From: CAIXSC01 sp046349855
GTDB taxonomy: Bacteria > Planctomycetota > Planctomycetia > Pirellulales > Pirellulaceae
Assembly (NCBI GenBank): GCA_046349855.1
Contig: JAXMBM010000005.1
Coordinates: 121,061 to 185,060 of the forward strand
Direction of reading: 5' to 3'
DNA length: 64,000 nucleotides
Position 1 is the stretch's first letter, and the number at the start of each line of letters is the position of its first letter. The position numbers were made by a program, and so were the translations under genes. Shown here in pieces: positions 45,545 through 56,784 of this stretch. The notes beneath the pieces are model-generated. The model was not told where the DNA came from. It saw only the letters and a program-made list of their open reading frames with translations, and ran no database searches.

Positions 45545-48500
45545 GCGGTTTCCCGCTGGGGAATCCGGCGAACTCGGCCCCAGACGCCGACTGCTGTGCT
45601 CCGTGTGCGGGCCAGAAGGGCGTCTGTGCCCTGCCGACTGGCGATGGCACGCGACCGCCACAGTTTAGCCAACGTTCCGTGCGGTACGCGAACGGCGAAC
45701 TATCCGTCGTTGCCGATGACCTGCGGGACGGCGGTTTCGGCTTGCCCTGGGGGCACACGCGCAGTTTCGCGAGCCGATTGGAACGGTTCGACAGCGATTA
45801 TGTCGGCAACGGTTACAACTGGCTCGTCGCGCAATGGCCCTATCTCCTGGCCGACCCGGCGGGCACGGTCGTCGTCCAGGGAACGCCCAATACGGCCTAT
45901 TATTTCGACACGGTCGACGGCCGTTTCGTGCCGCGCTTTCAGGTCAAACAGTCGCTCGAGTTCGATGGCACGGCGCATCTCTACCGTCTGTTCGACCTCG
46001 ATGGAACGATCACGGAATTCGACGATTTCACTGGCGGTTTCCGCCGGCGCTATGATCCGGCGGGGAATTCCATCGCCGGGAGCGGTTACTTGACGGCGGA
46101 AAAGATCCGTCGCGGACAAACGGGAACAACGCTCAAACTGCGCGAGTACGAGTACGCGTCGCGCCCGCTCGTCGCGAACGGGAGTTCGTCTTCGAGCAGT
46201 TCGTCGAGTAGTTCGTCTTCGAGCTCGTCAAGTTCCGCGACGACGCCCCAGGCCTATTTCATGATTCGGCAGACCGAGTACCCGTCCGACACCGACCAGA
46301 ACCAGACGCTCGTCACCACGTTCGACTATTCGTTCCGCGGAGCTTCCGCGCGGATTCAAGAAAAGACGCTCACGTTCCCCGTCGTGCCAAGCTCCCAGAA
46401 TGGGCCGGACGTCGCGGCCGTGCGACGCGAGGCATACGACGCGTACGGCAACCTGACCTGGGAAATGGACGAACGCGGGTTCCTCACGCGGACCACGTAC
46501 GACATCGTGACCGGCGGTCCGGTGCAGCGCATCGACGACGTCGACGTATCGCAGGTGGACGACGCCCCGACAGGCTGGACGACTCCCGCGGGCGGCGGCC
46601 TGCACTTGGTCACCGACTTCCGCGCGGACGAGCTGGGCCGCGTCACTCGCCAACTCGGGCCGGTCCACTCGGTCCACCTCGGCGGAAGCGCGACGTCCGT
46701 GCGGCGCGCGACCTGGATCGTGTACGGGGACGTCGAACGGGAGATCCGGACCGCGCAAGGGTACGCGACGGGCGAGTCCTTCGACACGTTCACGCTCGAA
46801 AACCCGGTCTCGATCACCAAGTTCGACGCCAAGGGCCAAGCTCTGGAACAGATCCAGGCCGTCCGCGCCTCGACCATCGGGGAACTCGGGCCCGACGACA
46901 GTTTTCCCCAGACTTCCTATGTGCGGTGGTCGACCCGACAGTACACCGACTGCTGCCTGTTGGCGTCGACGCGCGTCTATCATGCCATTCCCTCGTCGGG
47001 CGCGGGCTCACCGGGAACCCACTACGACGAAACGGTTTACGGGTATGACAGCAGCAAGCGGCAAAACCGCCAGGTCACGCCGGGCGGGACGATCACCCGC
47101 ACGGTTCACGACGCGCGGGGGAACCCCTGGAAAACGTTCGTGGGTACCAACGACACGGGCGCCACCGAGGATGATCCGACCGGCGGCGGGGCGGCGGGCA
47201 ATAACATGGTCCAGGTGTCGCAGAACCAGTACGATGGCGGGAACGACGGCGGCGACAACAACCTGACGCAGGCCACCGCGTATGTCGATGGCTCGACGAC
47301 CCGCGCAACGTCGTTCGTCTACGACTGGCGGAACCGGCGAGTGGACTCGGACGGCGAGGTCGACTATTTCCAGCGGGTCGCCTACGACAATTTGGACCGC
47401 GTCGTGAAGTCGGAGCGGTATAATACGACGTCGAGCGGCCACTTGATCGCGCGCAGCGAGACGAAATACGACGACCGGGGACGCGTCTATCAGACGGTGC
47501 GGTATGGCGTGAATCCGGCGACGGGAAGTGTTGGGCAATCGCTGACCGACAACACGTGGTACGACGCGTCGGGGAATGTGATCAAGCAACAACCGGCCGG
47601 AGCGCGGCTGTTCACCAAGCAGGTCTACGACGGCTTGGGGCGGAAGACCAAGACCTACGTGGGCTATGACCTGTCGGAGTCGAGCTACGCGGACGCGGGA
47701 CCGTGGCCGGAGATACGATCGTCGAGCAAACGGAGGTCACGTACGACGCGGCGTCGAACGTGATTCAGAACACCGTGAAACAGCGCTACCACAACGCGAC
47801 GGGGACAGGCGAGCTGACCGGGCCGGCGGGCGCGCAGCCCAAGGCGCGCGTCACGTACTCGGCGTCGTGGCCCGATCCGCTCGGTCGCCAGCAGGCCGCG
47901 GCCGATTACGGCACCAACGGCGGCTTTCTGCTCAGTCGCCCCGCCACCATTCCCCCTCGCAGCGATACGGTGCTGGTCACGAGCCAAGACTACAACAGCC
48001 GCGGGGCAAGTCGCCATTCAGACCAACTGGCGGGCATTTCGACCTGCCTGTTCTACGACGCGGCCGGTCGCCAGATCGTGATGATCATGAACTGCACCTG
48101 GTCGAGTTCCAGCAGTTCGTCGTCTTCGTCGTCAAAGTCCTCATCCAGCAGCGATTCGTCGTCGGGCTGCTCTGGCGTCGCTCGACCAGAACGTGATCAG
48201 CGCACCAGCTACAACGCCGACGGCAACGTGAGCCGCGCTGGTCGCGGAGAACAGCGTGACCGGCCCGCAGACAACGCAGTATGTCTACGGGACGACGTTG
48301 TCCGACAGCGGGATGGCGTCGAGCCTCTTGAGCGCAAGGAGATCTATCCCGACTCGGTCGACGGCGACGACGAGATCTGCTTCGCCTACAACCGCCAGGG
48401 CGAGGTGACGTCGATCCGCGACCAGAAACGGCCTGCATACGTTCGACTACGACGGCCGCCCATTCAGGATCGCATCACGACGCTCGCCGCGGGCGTCGAC

Positions 48501-50465
48501 GGTACGGTGCGGCGGATCTCGACCAGCTTCGAAGTGCGTGGGATGCGGGAGAAGATCACCAAGAGCTGGAACGCCGCGACGGTCGGCAGCGGCAGTGTGG
48601 TGAACGAGGTGCAGTTCGCGTACAACGATTTCGGCCAGGTTATCCACGAATATCAGCGCACGCCGGTGCCGTGAGCACGTCGACCACGCCCCGCGTGCAG
48701 CAAGTACGGTTACGCGAGCGGCTTGGCCAACACGACTCGACCCACGTCGATCACCTATCCCGACGGCCGAGTGATCACTTACGGTTACGGTTCGTCCGAT
48801 TCGATGGCCGACGCTGGAGTCGCGTGGCCGCAATCATCGACAGCGACGCCGCCGCGACGCACTTGCCGATCATCCGTACCTGGGCCTGCGGATCGTTCGT
48901 CGAGGTGGACTACACCGAGCCGGACGTCAAATACATACACGCTGGTCGGCACGGCGGGCAACGATCCTGACACGGGAGATATCTATCGCGGCTTCGACCG
49001 CTTCAGCCGGATCAAGGACAGTTACTGGTACAACTACAACTCGGCGACAGACGTCGATCGGATCAAATACGGTTACGACCGCAACGGCAACCGCACGTAT
49101 CGGGAAAACACGGTCGCCGCGTCGTGGCAAGAACTTCGACGAGAAGTACGAGCACGATTTGATCGATCGCTTGAAGCACATGGAGCGAGGCGCCTCGACG
49201 GCGGGCAAGGACGGCGTCACGGACAAAACATTCTCGCGCAGTGTTGGAGCTTGGACGAGACGGGCAACTGGAAGAAGTCGCGAAGGCGTCGACGGCGACG
49301 GGCACATGGGACCTGAACCAGTTCCAAGGCGAACCGGGTGAACGAGATCACCGACATCAGCGGTTTCTGGCCGGCCCGCGTGGGCCACCCCGGTCTACAA
49401 CTCGCCGGCAACATGACCGAGCCGATCCCCAAACCGGCCGATCCGACCCAGTCGTTCACCGGCACCTACGACGCCTGGAATCGGCTTGTGAAACTCGAGG
49501 ACGGCTCGGGCACCGTCGCCCAGTACGAATACGACGGCGCCAAACGCCGGACGGTCAAGAAGGCGTACACTTCGGGCACGCTCAGCGAAACCCGGCACTT
49601 CTACTACACCGAGCCGAGTCGCTGGCAGGTGGTGGAAGAACGCGTCGAATCATCGAGTGATGCTGATCGCCAGTTCGTGTGGGGGCTGCGCTATGTCGAC
49701 GACATCGTCCTGCGCGACCGCGACACGGATGCCGACGGGACGCTTGATGAGCGGCTGTATGGGCTGCAGGATGCGAATTGGAATGTGACGGCTTTGACGC
49801 AACCTGACGCTATGGTTGCCCTTCGCTTCGGATACGCCTCATACGGAATGAGTGTTGTTCTGTCAGCAACATTTGCCCCATTCCATTCGAGCACGCGTGG
49901 CTGGGAGTTACGGTTCTCTGGGTATCGCCTAGATTGTGACACCGCGGTAATGCACATCAGACATCGTTATTACCTCGGCACTCTGGGAGTTTTTATCCAG
50001 CGTGATCCAGCGACCGAATTGGAGCCATATTCGCTCTACGAATTCCTGCTCTCACGTCCCCACTCACTAGTAGATTGGTCGGGCGCGGCACCTGCATCGG
50101 CATCCTGTGTCATTTGGGTGTTTGCCTTCTCTTGGGCGGCGACAGGTTGCATATTTTGCCTTGCTTTCCTTATTGCTGGCGGTCCCAAGCCCGTGGGTTT
50201 ACTGCATTGCTTGGAAGCGTGCTGCCTAGCTTCCGCCGCGTTTCAAGCACTAGACGCTCAGTGCCCTGCACAGAAACAGTGCGCGAAACATCCTCGCTTC
50301 TGGGACCTCATGAACCAGATTTGCTTTGTCAATTCCTTCGCATTTGCCCTCCGGTATCTTATTCCTCGCAGACGTCACTTCGCCATATTCGACGCCAATT
50401 GCACTAGCAGAGGTGACAACAGAGAGAATCTTTTGGTCAACGAGACTTCGGGCTTCGCTGCATGA
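45545..50465 (+). pseudogene. RHS/YD-repeat toxin, copy 1, frameshifted, with membrane tip
   Basis: RHS sequence begins near 45545 (GNPANSAPDADCCAPC), directly after the primase fragment and without its own signal peptide. The first frame runs to about 47763 and includes YANGELSVVADDL, a polyserine linker of about 20 residues near 46180-46240, and YD repeats. Single-base indels near 47692, 48000, 48175, 48195, 48233 and beyond move the reading between frames. The last frame (49338-50465) holds the RHS end signature HIRHRYYLGTLGVFIQRDP and a variable tip with one strong hydrophobic segment (VIWVFAFSWAATGCIFCLAF) and many cysteines. The tip toxin type is not recognised. Its stop overlaps the next gene. 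Confidence 0.85.
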
Positions 50466-50884
50466 CCCACGTAATCTACGTTACAGCCATCATACTTAAT
50501 GTGATATCTCTTGCATTTTGTATTGGAGTGAAGATTGACACTCTTCTTGATACATCCCCATGGATGATGGTGGTGATGATGGTGGTGTTGGCAGCTATTA
50601 TGCCGATTCTATCCGCAATACTAAGCTACATGAGAGTGCTTGCGTCGCACGGTGATCGCAATGACGCTTTTCTGGGAATGGGCACGACACTTGCGTTCAT
50701 GTCTGCGTATATGCATGTGTCTGTGGGGAATAGCGACTTCCTTGACGCCGCGAAAAAGGCACTGGGCTTGCACGCGGACATGATCATCTGGTGGTATGCT
50801 ACCGTTCAACTCTTTTTTGCCCTAGGCTTACTAGCCATCTATTCTGGTTCGGTCATTTCTCGATGGATGAAGGCGCAATTATAG
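50462..50884 (+). CDS. Four-TM membrane protein, candidate immunity gene 1
   Basis: 140 residues with four hydrophobic helices at about 3-22, 31-57, 74-90 and 108-132. The ATG overlaps the stop of the RHS tip by four bases (ATGA). Base composition is clearly more AT-rich than the RHS core. Position and coupling fit an inner-membrane immunity protein against the tip upstream; this is inferred from position, not from family. HDEF-type motifs are absent. Confidence 0.72.
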   Translation: MTHVIYVTAIILNVISLAFCIGVKIDTLLDTSPWMMVVMMVVLAAIMPILSAILSYMRVLASHGDRNDAFLGMGTTLAFMSAYMHVSVGNSDFLDAAKKALGLHADMIIWWYATVQLFFALGLLAIYSGSVISRWMKAQL

Positions 50885-51162
50885 ATTCGCGCAGGTTGCA
50901 CACGCGATATTTCGGATGGCGTGTTGGCTGAATGTACTCTCTGAAGTTGCTTTCTGGACTAGGAAAAGAGCTCCTTTGGGGTTTCAGTGGATGAGGTTAT
51001 ATTTCCGTATCCGTCCAGCGGAAACATCCCAGGTGGCGTGAGGGCGTGGGCCGGTACGCTACGGTGCCACTCCGTGGAACGCGATGATGCAGCCCGTGGC
51101 TCGGCGTAATGGACGACGGGCTGCGAACCGGGCGAGGCGTGAGGCTCTGCGGCGACTGGGTA
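50885..51162. other. Spacer between cassette 1 and IS66 fragment
   Basis: No gene was seen. It contains at 51007-51026 the first of two copies of GTATCCGTCCRGCGGAWACA. Confidence 0.5.
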
Positions 51163-51485
51163 GTATCCGTCCGGCGGATACAGGTCGGCGACGACTGGAG
51201 CGTGAGCGGCGGACGGTCGATTAGGTTCAGCGGAGGGCCGATCGATGGGACGCGTAGCGAATCCGCAGTTGCGGTCAGAGTGGCAAGCTCGCCTGGAACG
51301 ATGGCAGAGATCGGGGCTCGGCGTTCGCGAGTTCTGTGCTGGTGAAGATGTCGGCGAGCCAGCGTTCTACCAGTGGCGTAAGAAGCTCGGTGGGAAAGCG
51401 CGGGAGGTTCGCGAGAAGCGCGTCGCCAGCACTCCGATCAAGTCGCTCCCGCACGCGTTGTTCTTGCCGCTGGAGATCGCCCGCG
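51163..51485 (+). mobile_element. IS66-family left end with tnpA fragment, fused to RHS
   Basis: GTATCCG-TCCGG-CGGATAC at 51163-51181 is a perfect inverted pair and a near repeat of 51007-51026; it may be a terminal repeat. ATG 51245 starts VANPQLRSEWQARLERWQRS, then VREFCAGEDVGEPAFYQWRK and FLPLEIA, which is the IS66 accessory protein TnpA. At about 51486 the frame passes without a stop into RHS core sequence. tnpB and tnpC are absent. Confidence 0.68.
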
Positions 51486-54400
51486 CGACCTGGGTCGTCT
51501 ATCACGACCCGCTGCATGAGGTGTGGACCGGCCAAGGGTATGCGACCGGCGAGTCCTTCGAGACGTTCACGCTCGAAAACCCGGTCTCGATCACCAAGTT
51601 CGACGCCAAGGGCCAAGCTCTGGAACAGATCCAGGCCGTCCGCGCCTCGACCATCGGGGAACTCGGGCCCGACGACAGTTTTCCCCAGACTTCCTATGTG
51701 CGGTGGTCGACCCGACAGTACACCGACTGCTGCCTGTTGGCGTCGACGCGCGTCTATCATGCCATTCCCTCGTCGGGCGCGGGCTCACCGGGAACCCACT
51801 ACGACGAAACGGTTTACGGGTATGACAGCAGCAAGCGGCAAAACCGCCAGGTCACGCCGGGCGGGACGATCACCCGCATGGTCCACGACGGCGCGGGGAA
51901 CCCCTGGAAAACGTTCGTGGGTACCATCGACACGAGCGCCACCGAGACCGATCCGACCGGCGGCGGGCGGCGGGCACAACATGGTCCAGGTGTCGCAGAA
52001 CCAGTACGATGGCGGGAACGACGGCGGCGACAACAACCTGACGCAGGCCACCGCGTATGTCGATGGCTCGACGACCCGCGCAACGTCGTTCGTCTACGAC
52101 TGGCGGAACCGGCGAGTGGACTCGGACGGCGAGGTCGACTATTTCCAGCGGGTCGCCTACGACAATTTGGACCGCGTCGTGAAGACGGAGCGGTATAATA
52201 CGACGTCGAGCGGCCACTTGATCGCGCGCAGCGAGACGAAATACGACGACCGGGGACGCGTCTATCAGACGGTGCGGTATGGCGTGAATCCGGCCACGGG
52301 GACGGTCGGCCAGTCGCTGGCCGACAACACGTGGTACGACGCGTCGGGGAATGTGATCAAGCAACAACCGGCCGGAGCGCGGCTGTTCACCAAGCATGCC
52401 TACGACGGCTTGGGGCGGAAGACCAAGACCTACGTGGGCTATGACCTGTCGGAGTCGAGCTACGCGGACGCCGTGACCGTGGCCGGCGACACGATCATGG
52501 AACAACGGAGGTCACGTACGACGCGCGTCGAACGTGATCTGAACATCGAAACAACGCTACCACAACGCGGCGGGGAGCGCGAGCGGAGGCCGGCGGCCGC
52601 AGCCTGGGCGCAAGGTCACGTACTCGGCGGCATGGCCTGATCCACTCGGCCGTCAGCAGGCCGCGGCCGATTACGGGACCAACGGTGGCTCGCTGCTCAG
52701 TCGCCCCGCCACTATTCCCACTGCGGCGATACGGTGCTGGTCACGAGCCAGGACTACAACAAGCGCGGGGCAAGTCGCCATTCAGACCAATCCGGCGGGC
52801 GTCTCCACCTGCCTGTTCTGGGCGACGCGGCCGGTCGCCAGATCGTGATGATCATGAACTGCACCGGGTCGAGTTCCAGCAGTTCGTCGTCTTCGTCGTC
52901 GTCCGCATCCAGCAGCGATTCGTCGTCGAATTGCCTGGCGTCGCTCGACCAGAACGTGATCGTGCCGGCACCAGCTACAACGCCGACGGCAACGTGGTCG
53001 CTGGTCGCGGAGAACAGCGACTCCACCGGCTCGCAGACAACGCAGGAGGTCTACGACGACGCTGTCCGACAGCGGGATGGCGTCGAGCCTCTTGAGCCGC
53101 AAGGAGATCTATCCCGACTCGGTCGACGGCGACGACGAGATCTGCTTTGCCTACAACCGCCAGGGGCGAGGTGACGTCGATCCGCGACCAGAACGGACCG
53201 GTGCATACGTTCGACTACGACGGGCTGGGTCGCCCAATTCAGGATCGATCACGACGCTCGCCGACGGGCGTCGATGAGCGCGGTGCGGCGGATCTCGACC
53301 AGCTTCGAGGTGCGGGATGCGGGAGAAGATCACCAGTTGGAACGCCGCGACGGTCGGCAGCGGCAGCGTGGTGAACGAGGTGCAGTTCGCGTACAACGAT
53401 TTCGCCAGATTACCCATGACCAACAGCGCACGCCGGGGCGCCGTGAGCACGTCGACCACGCCTGGCGTGCAGTACGGCTACGCGAGCGGCTCAGCCAACA
53501 CGATTCGGCCCACGTCGATCACCTATCCCGACGGCCGAGTGATCACTTACGGTTACGGTTCGTCCGATTCGATGGCCGACGTGCTGAGTCGCGTGGCCGC
53601 AATCATCGACAGCGACGCCGGCGCGACGCACTTGGCCGACTACTCGTACCTGGGCCTGCGGACGTTCGTCGAGGTGGACTACACCGAGCCGGACGTCAAA
53701 TACACGCTGGTCGGCACGGCGGGCGGCAACGATCCCGACACGGGAGATATCTATCGCGGCTTCGACCGCTTCAGCCGGATCAAGGACAGTTACTGGTACA
53801 ACTACAACTCGGCGACAGACGTCGATCGGATCAAATACGGCTACGACCGCAACGGCAACCGCACGTATCGGGAAAACACGGTCGCCGCGTCGTATGGCAA
53901 GAACTTCGACGAGAAGTACGAGCACGATCTGATCGACCGCCTGAAGCACATGGAGCGAGGCCGCCTGACGGCGGGCAAGGACGGCGTCACGGACAAAACA
54001 TTCGCGCAGTGTTGGAGCTTGGACGAGACGGGCAACTGGAAGAAGTTTCTGGAAGACAGCGACGGCGACGGCACATGGGACCTGAACCAGTTCCGCAGCG
54101 CGAACCGGGTGAACGAGATCACCGACATCAGCGAGCTCGCCGGCCCCGCGTGGGCCACCCCGGTCTACAACCGCGCCGGCAACATGACCACGATCCCCAA
54201 ACCGGCCGATCCGACCCAGTCGTTCACCGGCACGTACGACGCCTGGAACCGATTAGTCAAGCTGGAAGACGGCTCGGGGACCGTCGCCCAGTACGAATAC
54301 GACGGCGCCACGCGCCGCACGGTCAAGAAGACGTACGCGTCGGGCACGCTCTCAGAGACTCGGCACTTCTATTACACCGAGCCTTCTCGCTGGCAGGTCG

Positions 54401-55191
54401 TGGAAGAACGCGTCGAATCGTCGAGCGACGCCGAGCGCCAGTTCGTGTGGGGCCTGCGGTACGTCGACGACATCGTGTTGCGGGATCGCGACACGGACGA
54501 CGATGGGACGCTCGACGAACGGCTGTATGGGCTGCAGGATGCCAACTGGAATGTGACGGGGATTGCCGAGACAAACGGGCAATTGATGGAGCACTTCCTA
54601 TACGACGCCTATGGATCACCCACCGTTTTGACCGCCTAGTTCGACAGTCGTACCAAATCGGAGTCTGCGTGGGACCGATTGTTCACAGCTTACGTCTACG
54701 AAGTCGCAGAACTCTATCTAATCCGTCGACGAATCTTCCATCCAGACCTAGGAATATGGGTACAACGTGATCCAGTGCATAATCTCGATGGCAGCAACAA
54801 TTATTCCTACGTCGGCGAGAGCCCACTCACGAGGACCGATGCAAAAGGCCTCTTTTGGTCATATGGCAACTGGTGTGGACCGCTCGCATTTGGCCCTGCC
54901 CCTCCAATCGACGCGTTAGATGCGGCATGCAAGATTCACGATAACTGTCTTGCGAGATGGGTGCAGTTTGTTATGCCGTTTCGGAGGCGATGCTGCGACA
55001 GTGCTCTGTGCACTCAAGCAACGGCGGCGTTGCTATGGGGATGTGCGACGTCGCCTACACCCCGCGCGTGTCGAGAGGCGTCATTGATCGTAATGGCAGT
55101 GATGTGTCAAGGCGGGACGCTTTTTCCTCCGCCGCCTGGCTGTTCAGAATGTCACCTTGGCACGATTCCGGGGGCACCATGGCCGTACTAA
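51486..55191 (+). pseudogene. RHS/YD-repeat toxin, copy 2, with phospholipase A2-like tip
   Basis: The core is nearly identical to 46690-49793 of copy 1. Small indels split it: frames end near 52198 and 52640, and the longest intact frame is 53317-54639. A polyserine stretch is at about 52868-52932. Homology to copy 1 ends after DANWNVT near 54558. An in-frame TAG at 54637 interrupts the sequence where family members have a sense codon; the same frame continues (IFHPDLGIWVQRDP) into the tip. The tip (NWCGPLAFGPAPPIDALDAA then CKIHDNC) carries the calcium loop and Asp-x-x-Cys-x-x-His-Asp pattern of phospholipase A2 and several paired cysteines. It would attack membrane lipids if made. Confidence 0.85.
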
Positions 55192-56135
55192 CACAACACA
55201 CTGTGAGTGACCTAAGTCGCCTCTTGCGACCTTCTATCGCATTAATCGTTAGTTGGTCGGTCCTCATGTCAACTGGTTGTTTCAAGCTGAATGGCAGGTC
55301 AGACGTTGGCAGATTCACCAGCTACAAGCGCGGTGGTCGATTCATTGGAACTCGCCCGAGCATGTCGACTGATGGACGATTTGTATTGCTTTCACTGCCA
55401 AGGACGGGTTCGGGCGATCTATATCGGTACGACATTGCCACTCAGCGCACTCATCGGCTTACAGACAACCCAAACTACGAAGGCGACGCCACATATTCAC
55501 CCAGCGGTGATCGCATTGCATATGTGCGAGAGGTTGATGGCGTCGGGAACATCTGGCTGATGAACGCGGACGGCAGCGACCAGAGGCAGCTAACTTCATC
55601 GTCGCACTATGACCACAGCCCAATGTTCATTAACGCGCGCACGATCGTCTTTTCTCGCAATACTCACGCGCAACTTGGGACTTCCGCGGAATTATCTTCG
55701 GTTGATGTTGCAACCGGCCAAGTTCGCACGATTGGGAACGGAAAGATGCGAGGTGCCTTTGCGGTTCCTGTTGGTGATTACGATCTGTTATACAGCAGAT
55801 TTAACGGCTGCAATGATGAAGTTGTTTTGTTGTCCTTGGATGGATTTCGAGAGCGAGTGCTCTTTCAGGGAAGCTGCCCTGCCGTATCCGCTGATGGTAG
55901 ACAATGTGTGTTCATTCAGGATCGCGGCAATTATCATTATGACATTCGCCTGTACTCCTTCGAGACGAAGGAACTCGCATGGATAACCGATTCCAAGGTG
56001 TACAAGAGCTACCCAAGCTTTTTGGACAGCGAGCGAGTAGCGTTCGTGTCTGAACCGAGTGCAGACGGCTTAGGAACTCTGAAAGTGATAAACGTAAAGA
56101 CAGGCGTGATTAATGATCTATACGACATAAAATAG
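55179..56135 (+). CDS. TolB-like beta-propeller lipoprotein, candidate immunity gene 2
   Basis: 318 residues from ATG 55179, overlapping the RHS tip by 13 bp. An N-terminal helix ends in the lipobox LMSTGC (cysteine about residue 36), so it is probably anchored in a membrane facing outwards. Propeller blades are seen as repeated SPSGDRIAYV, NADGSDQRQLTSS, SADGRQCVFI and FLDSERVAFVSE segments, the TolB/WD40-like type. Its position directly after a phospholipase-like tip suggests it neutralises that toxin; no such immunity family is known to me, so this is inference. Confidence 0.75.
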   Translation: MAVLTQHTVSDLSRLLRPSIALIVSWSVLMSTGCFKLNGRSDVGRFTSYKRGGRFIGTRPSMSTDGRFVLLSLPRTGSGDLYRYDIATQRTHRLTDNPNYEGDATYSPSGDRIAYVREVDGVGNIWLMNADGSDQRQLTSSSHYDHSPMFINARTIVFSRNTHAQLGTSAELSSVDVATGQVRTIGNGKMRGAFAVPVGDYDLLYSRFNGCNDEVVLLSLDGFRERVLFQGSCPAVSADGRQCVFIQDRGNYHYDIRLYSFETKELAWITDSKVYKSYPSFLDSERVAFVSEPSADGLGTLKVINVKTGVINDLYDIK

Positions 56136-56339
56136 ACTGATAGGCCCGCAAGAAATGACTCATTCACCATGTCCTGAATGGACTACCACGGCCAGCGCGC
56201 ATAAACACGCAGCTTAGGTGGACTGTCGCGTTTTCGGCAGTCGTGGTACACCAACGTGGAACTTGCCTTCGAGACACGAGTCAGGTGTTCGCGCGGAAAG
56301 CAGCGTGAAACGCGAGGTGGAGCATGGCAGCCAAACCTG
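56136..56339. other. AT-richer spacer, nothing recognised
   Basis: No coding sequence with family character. Confidence 0.4.
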
Positions 56340-56523
56340 TGGATGTCGAGTCATTGGAATCTATTTCTAGGGTCTTTCCGGGATTGCTGCGGGCGAGGCC
56401 TCATTTCCAGGCCTCCGCAGTGGAAGAAGATGGCGGTCTTGAAGTTGTCCTTGTTGCGGAAGTCGCGATTCGCCAGGGGGCCTCGATACCCAGAATCAGA
56501 CGGTACATTTCCTCGACTTGCAT
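56340..56523 (-). pseudogene. Possible ISL3-like transposase N-terminal scrap
   Basis: On minus from ATG 56523: MQVEEMYRLILGIEAPWRIA resembles the first helix of ISL3-type transposases (LYxxILGIExPW). The following residues (DFRNKDNFKTAIFFHCGG in another frame) no longer match well. Plus-strand open frames over 56256-56750 have no recognisable family and probably are not genes. Confidence 0.35.
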
Positions 56524-56784
56524 GGCCATTTTCCTCCGGCCATACTTCTACGATATCCACAGAATTCCCGGAAGGACCGATAAACGAGGGAGAAGCATAC
56601 GCCGCTCAGGCGCAGTATTTGTTTCCAAACAATCAATCGCTCCAAACACAGTTCGTTGAAGCATTAACGTGCCTTGCCTGCAAGCCATTGTGCCCGGATC
56701 TTCGGAACAAGCCTTGCCCACCAGAGCCGGAAAGCGATTTTCACATTTGATGTTTTGCAATGTCGCTTGTTAGGAGGAAAGACG

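Noticed and set aside
48085..48438. Minus-strand RHS shadow frames rich in arginine
   Set aside because: Reverse readings of serine-codon and YD-repeat DNA; the same shadows recur at each RHS copy.
56256..56750. Overlapping plus-strand frames of 164 and 111 codons
   Set aside because: No family character in either frame, no good ribosome site, and a transposase-like scrap on the opposite strand.
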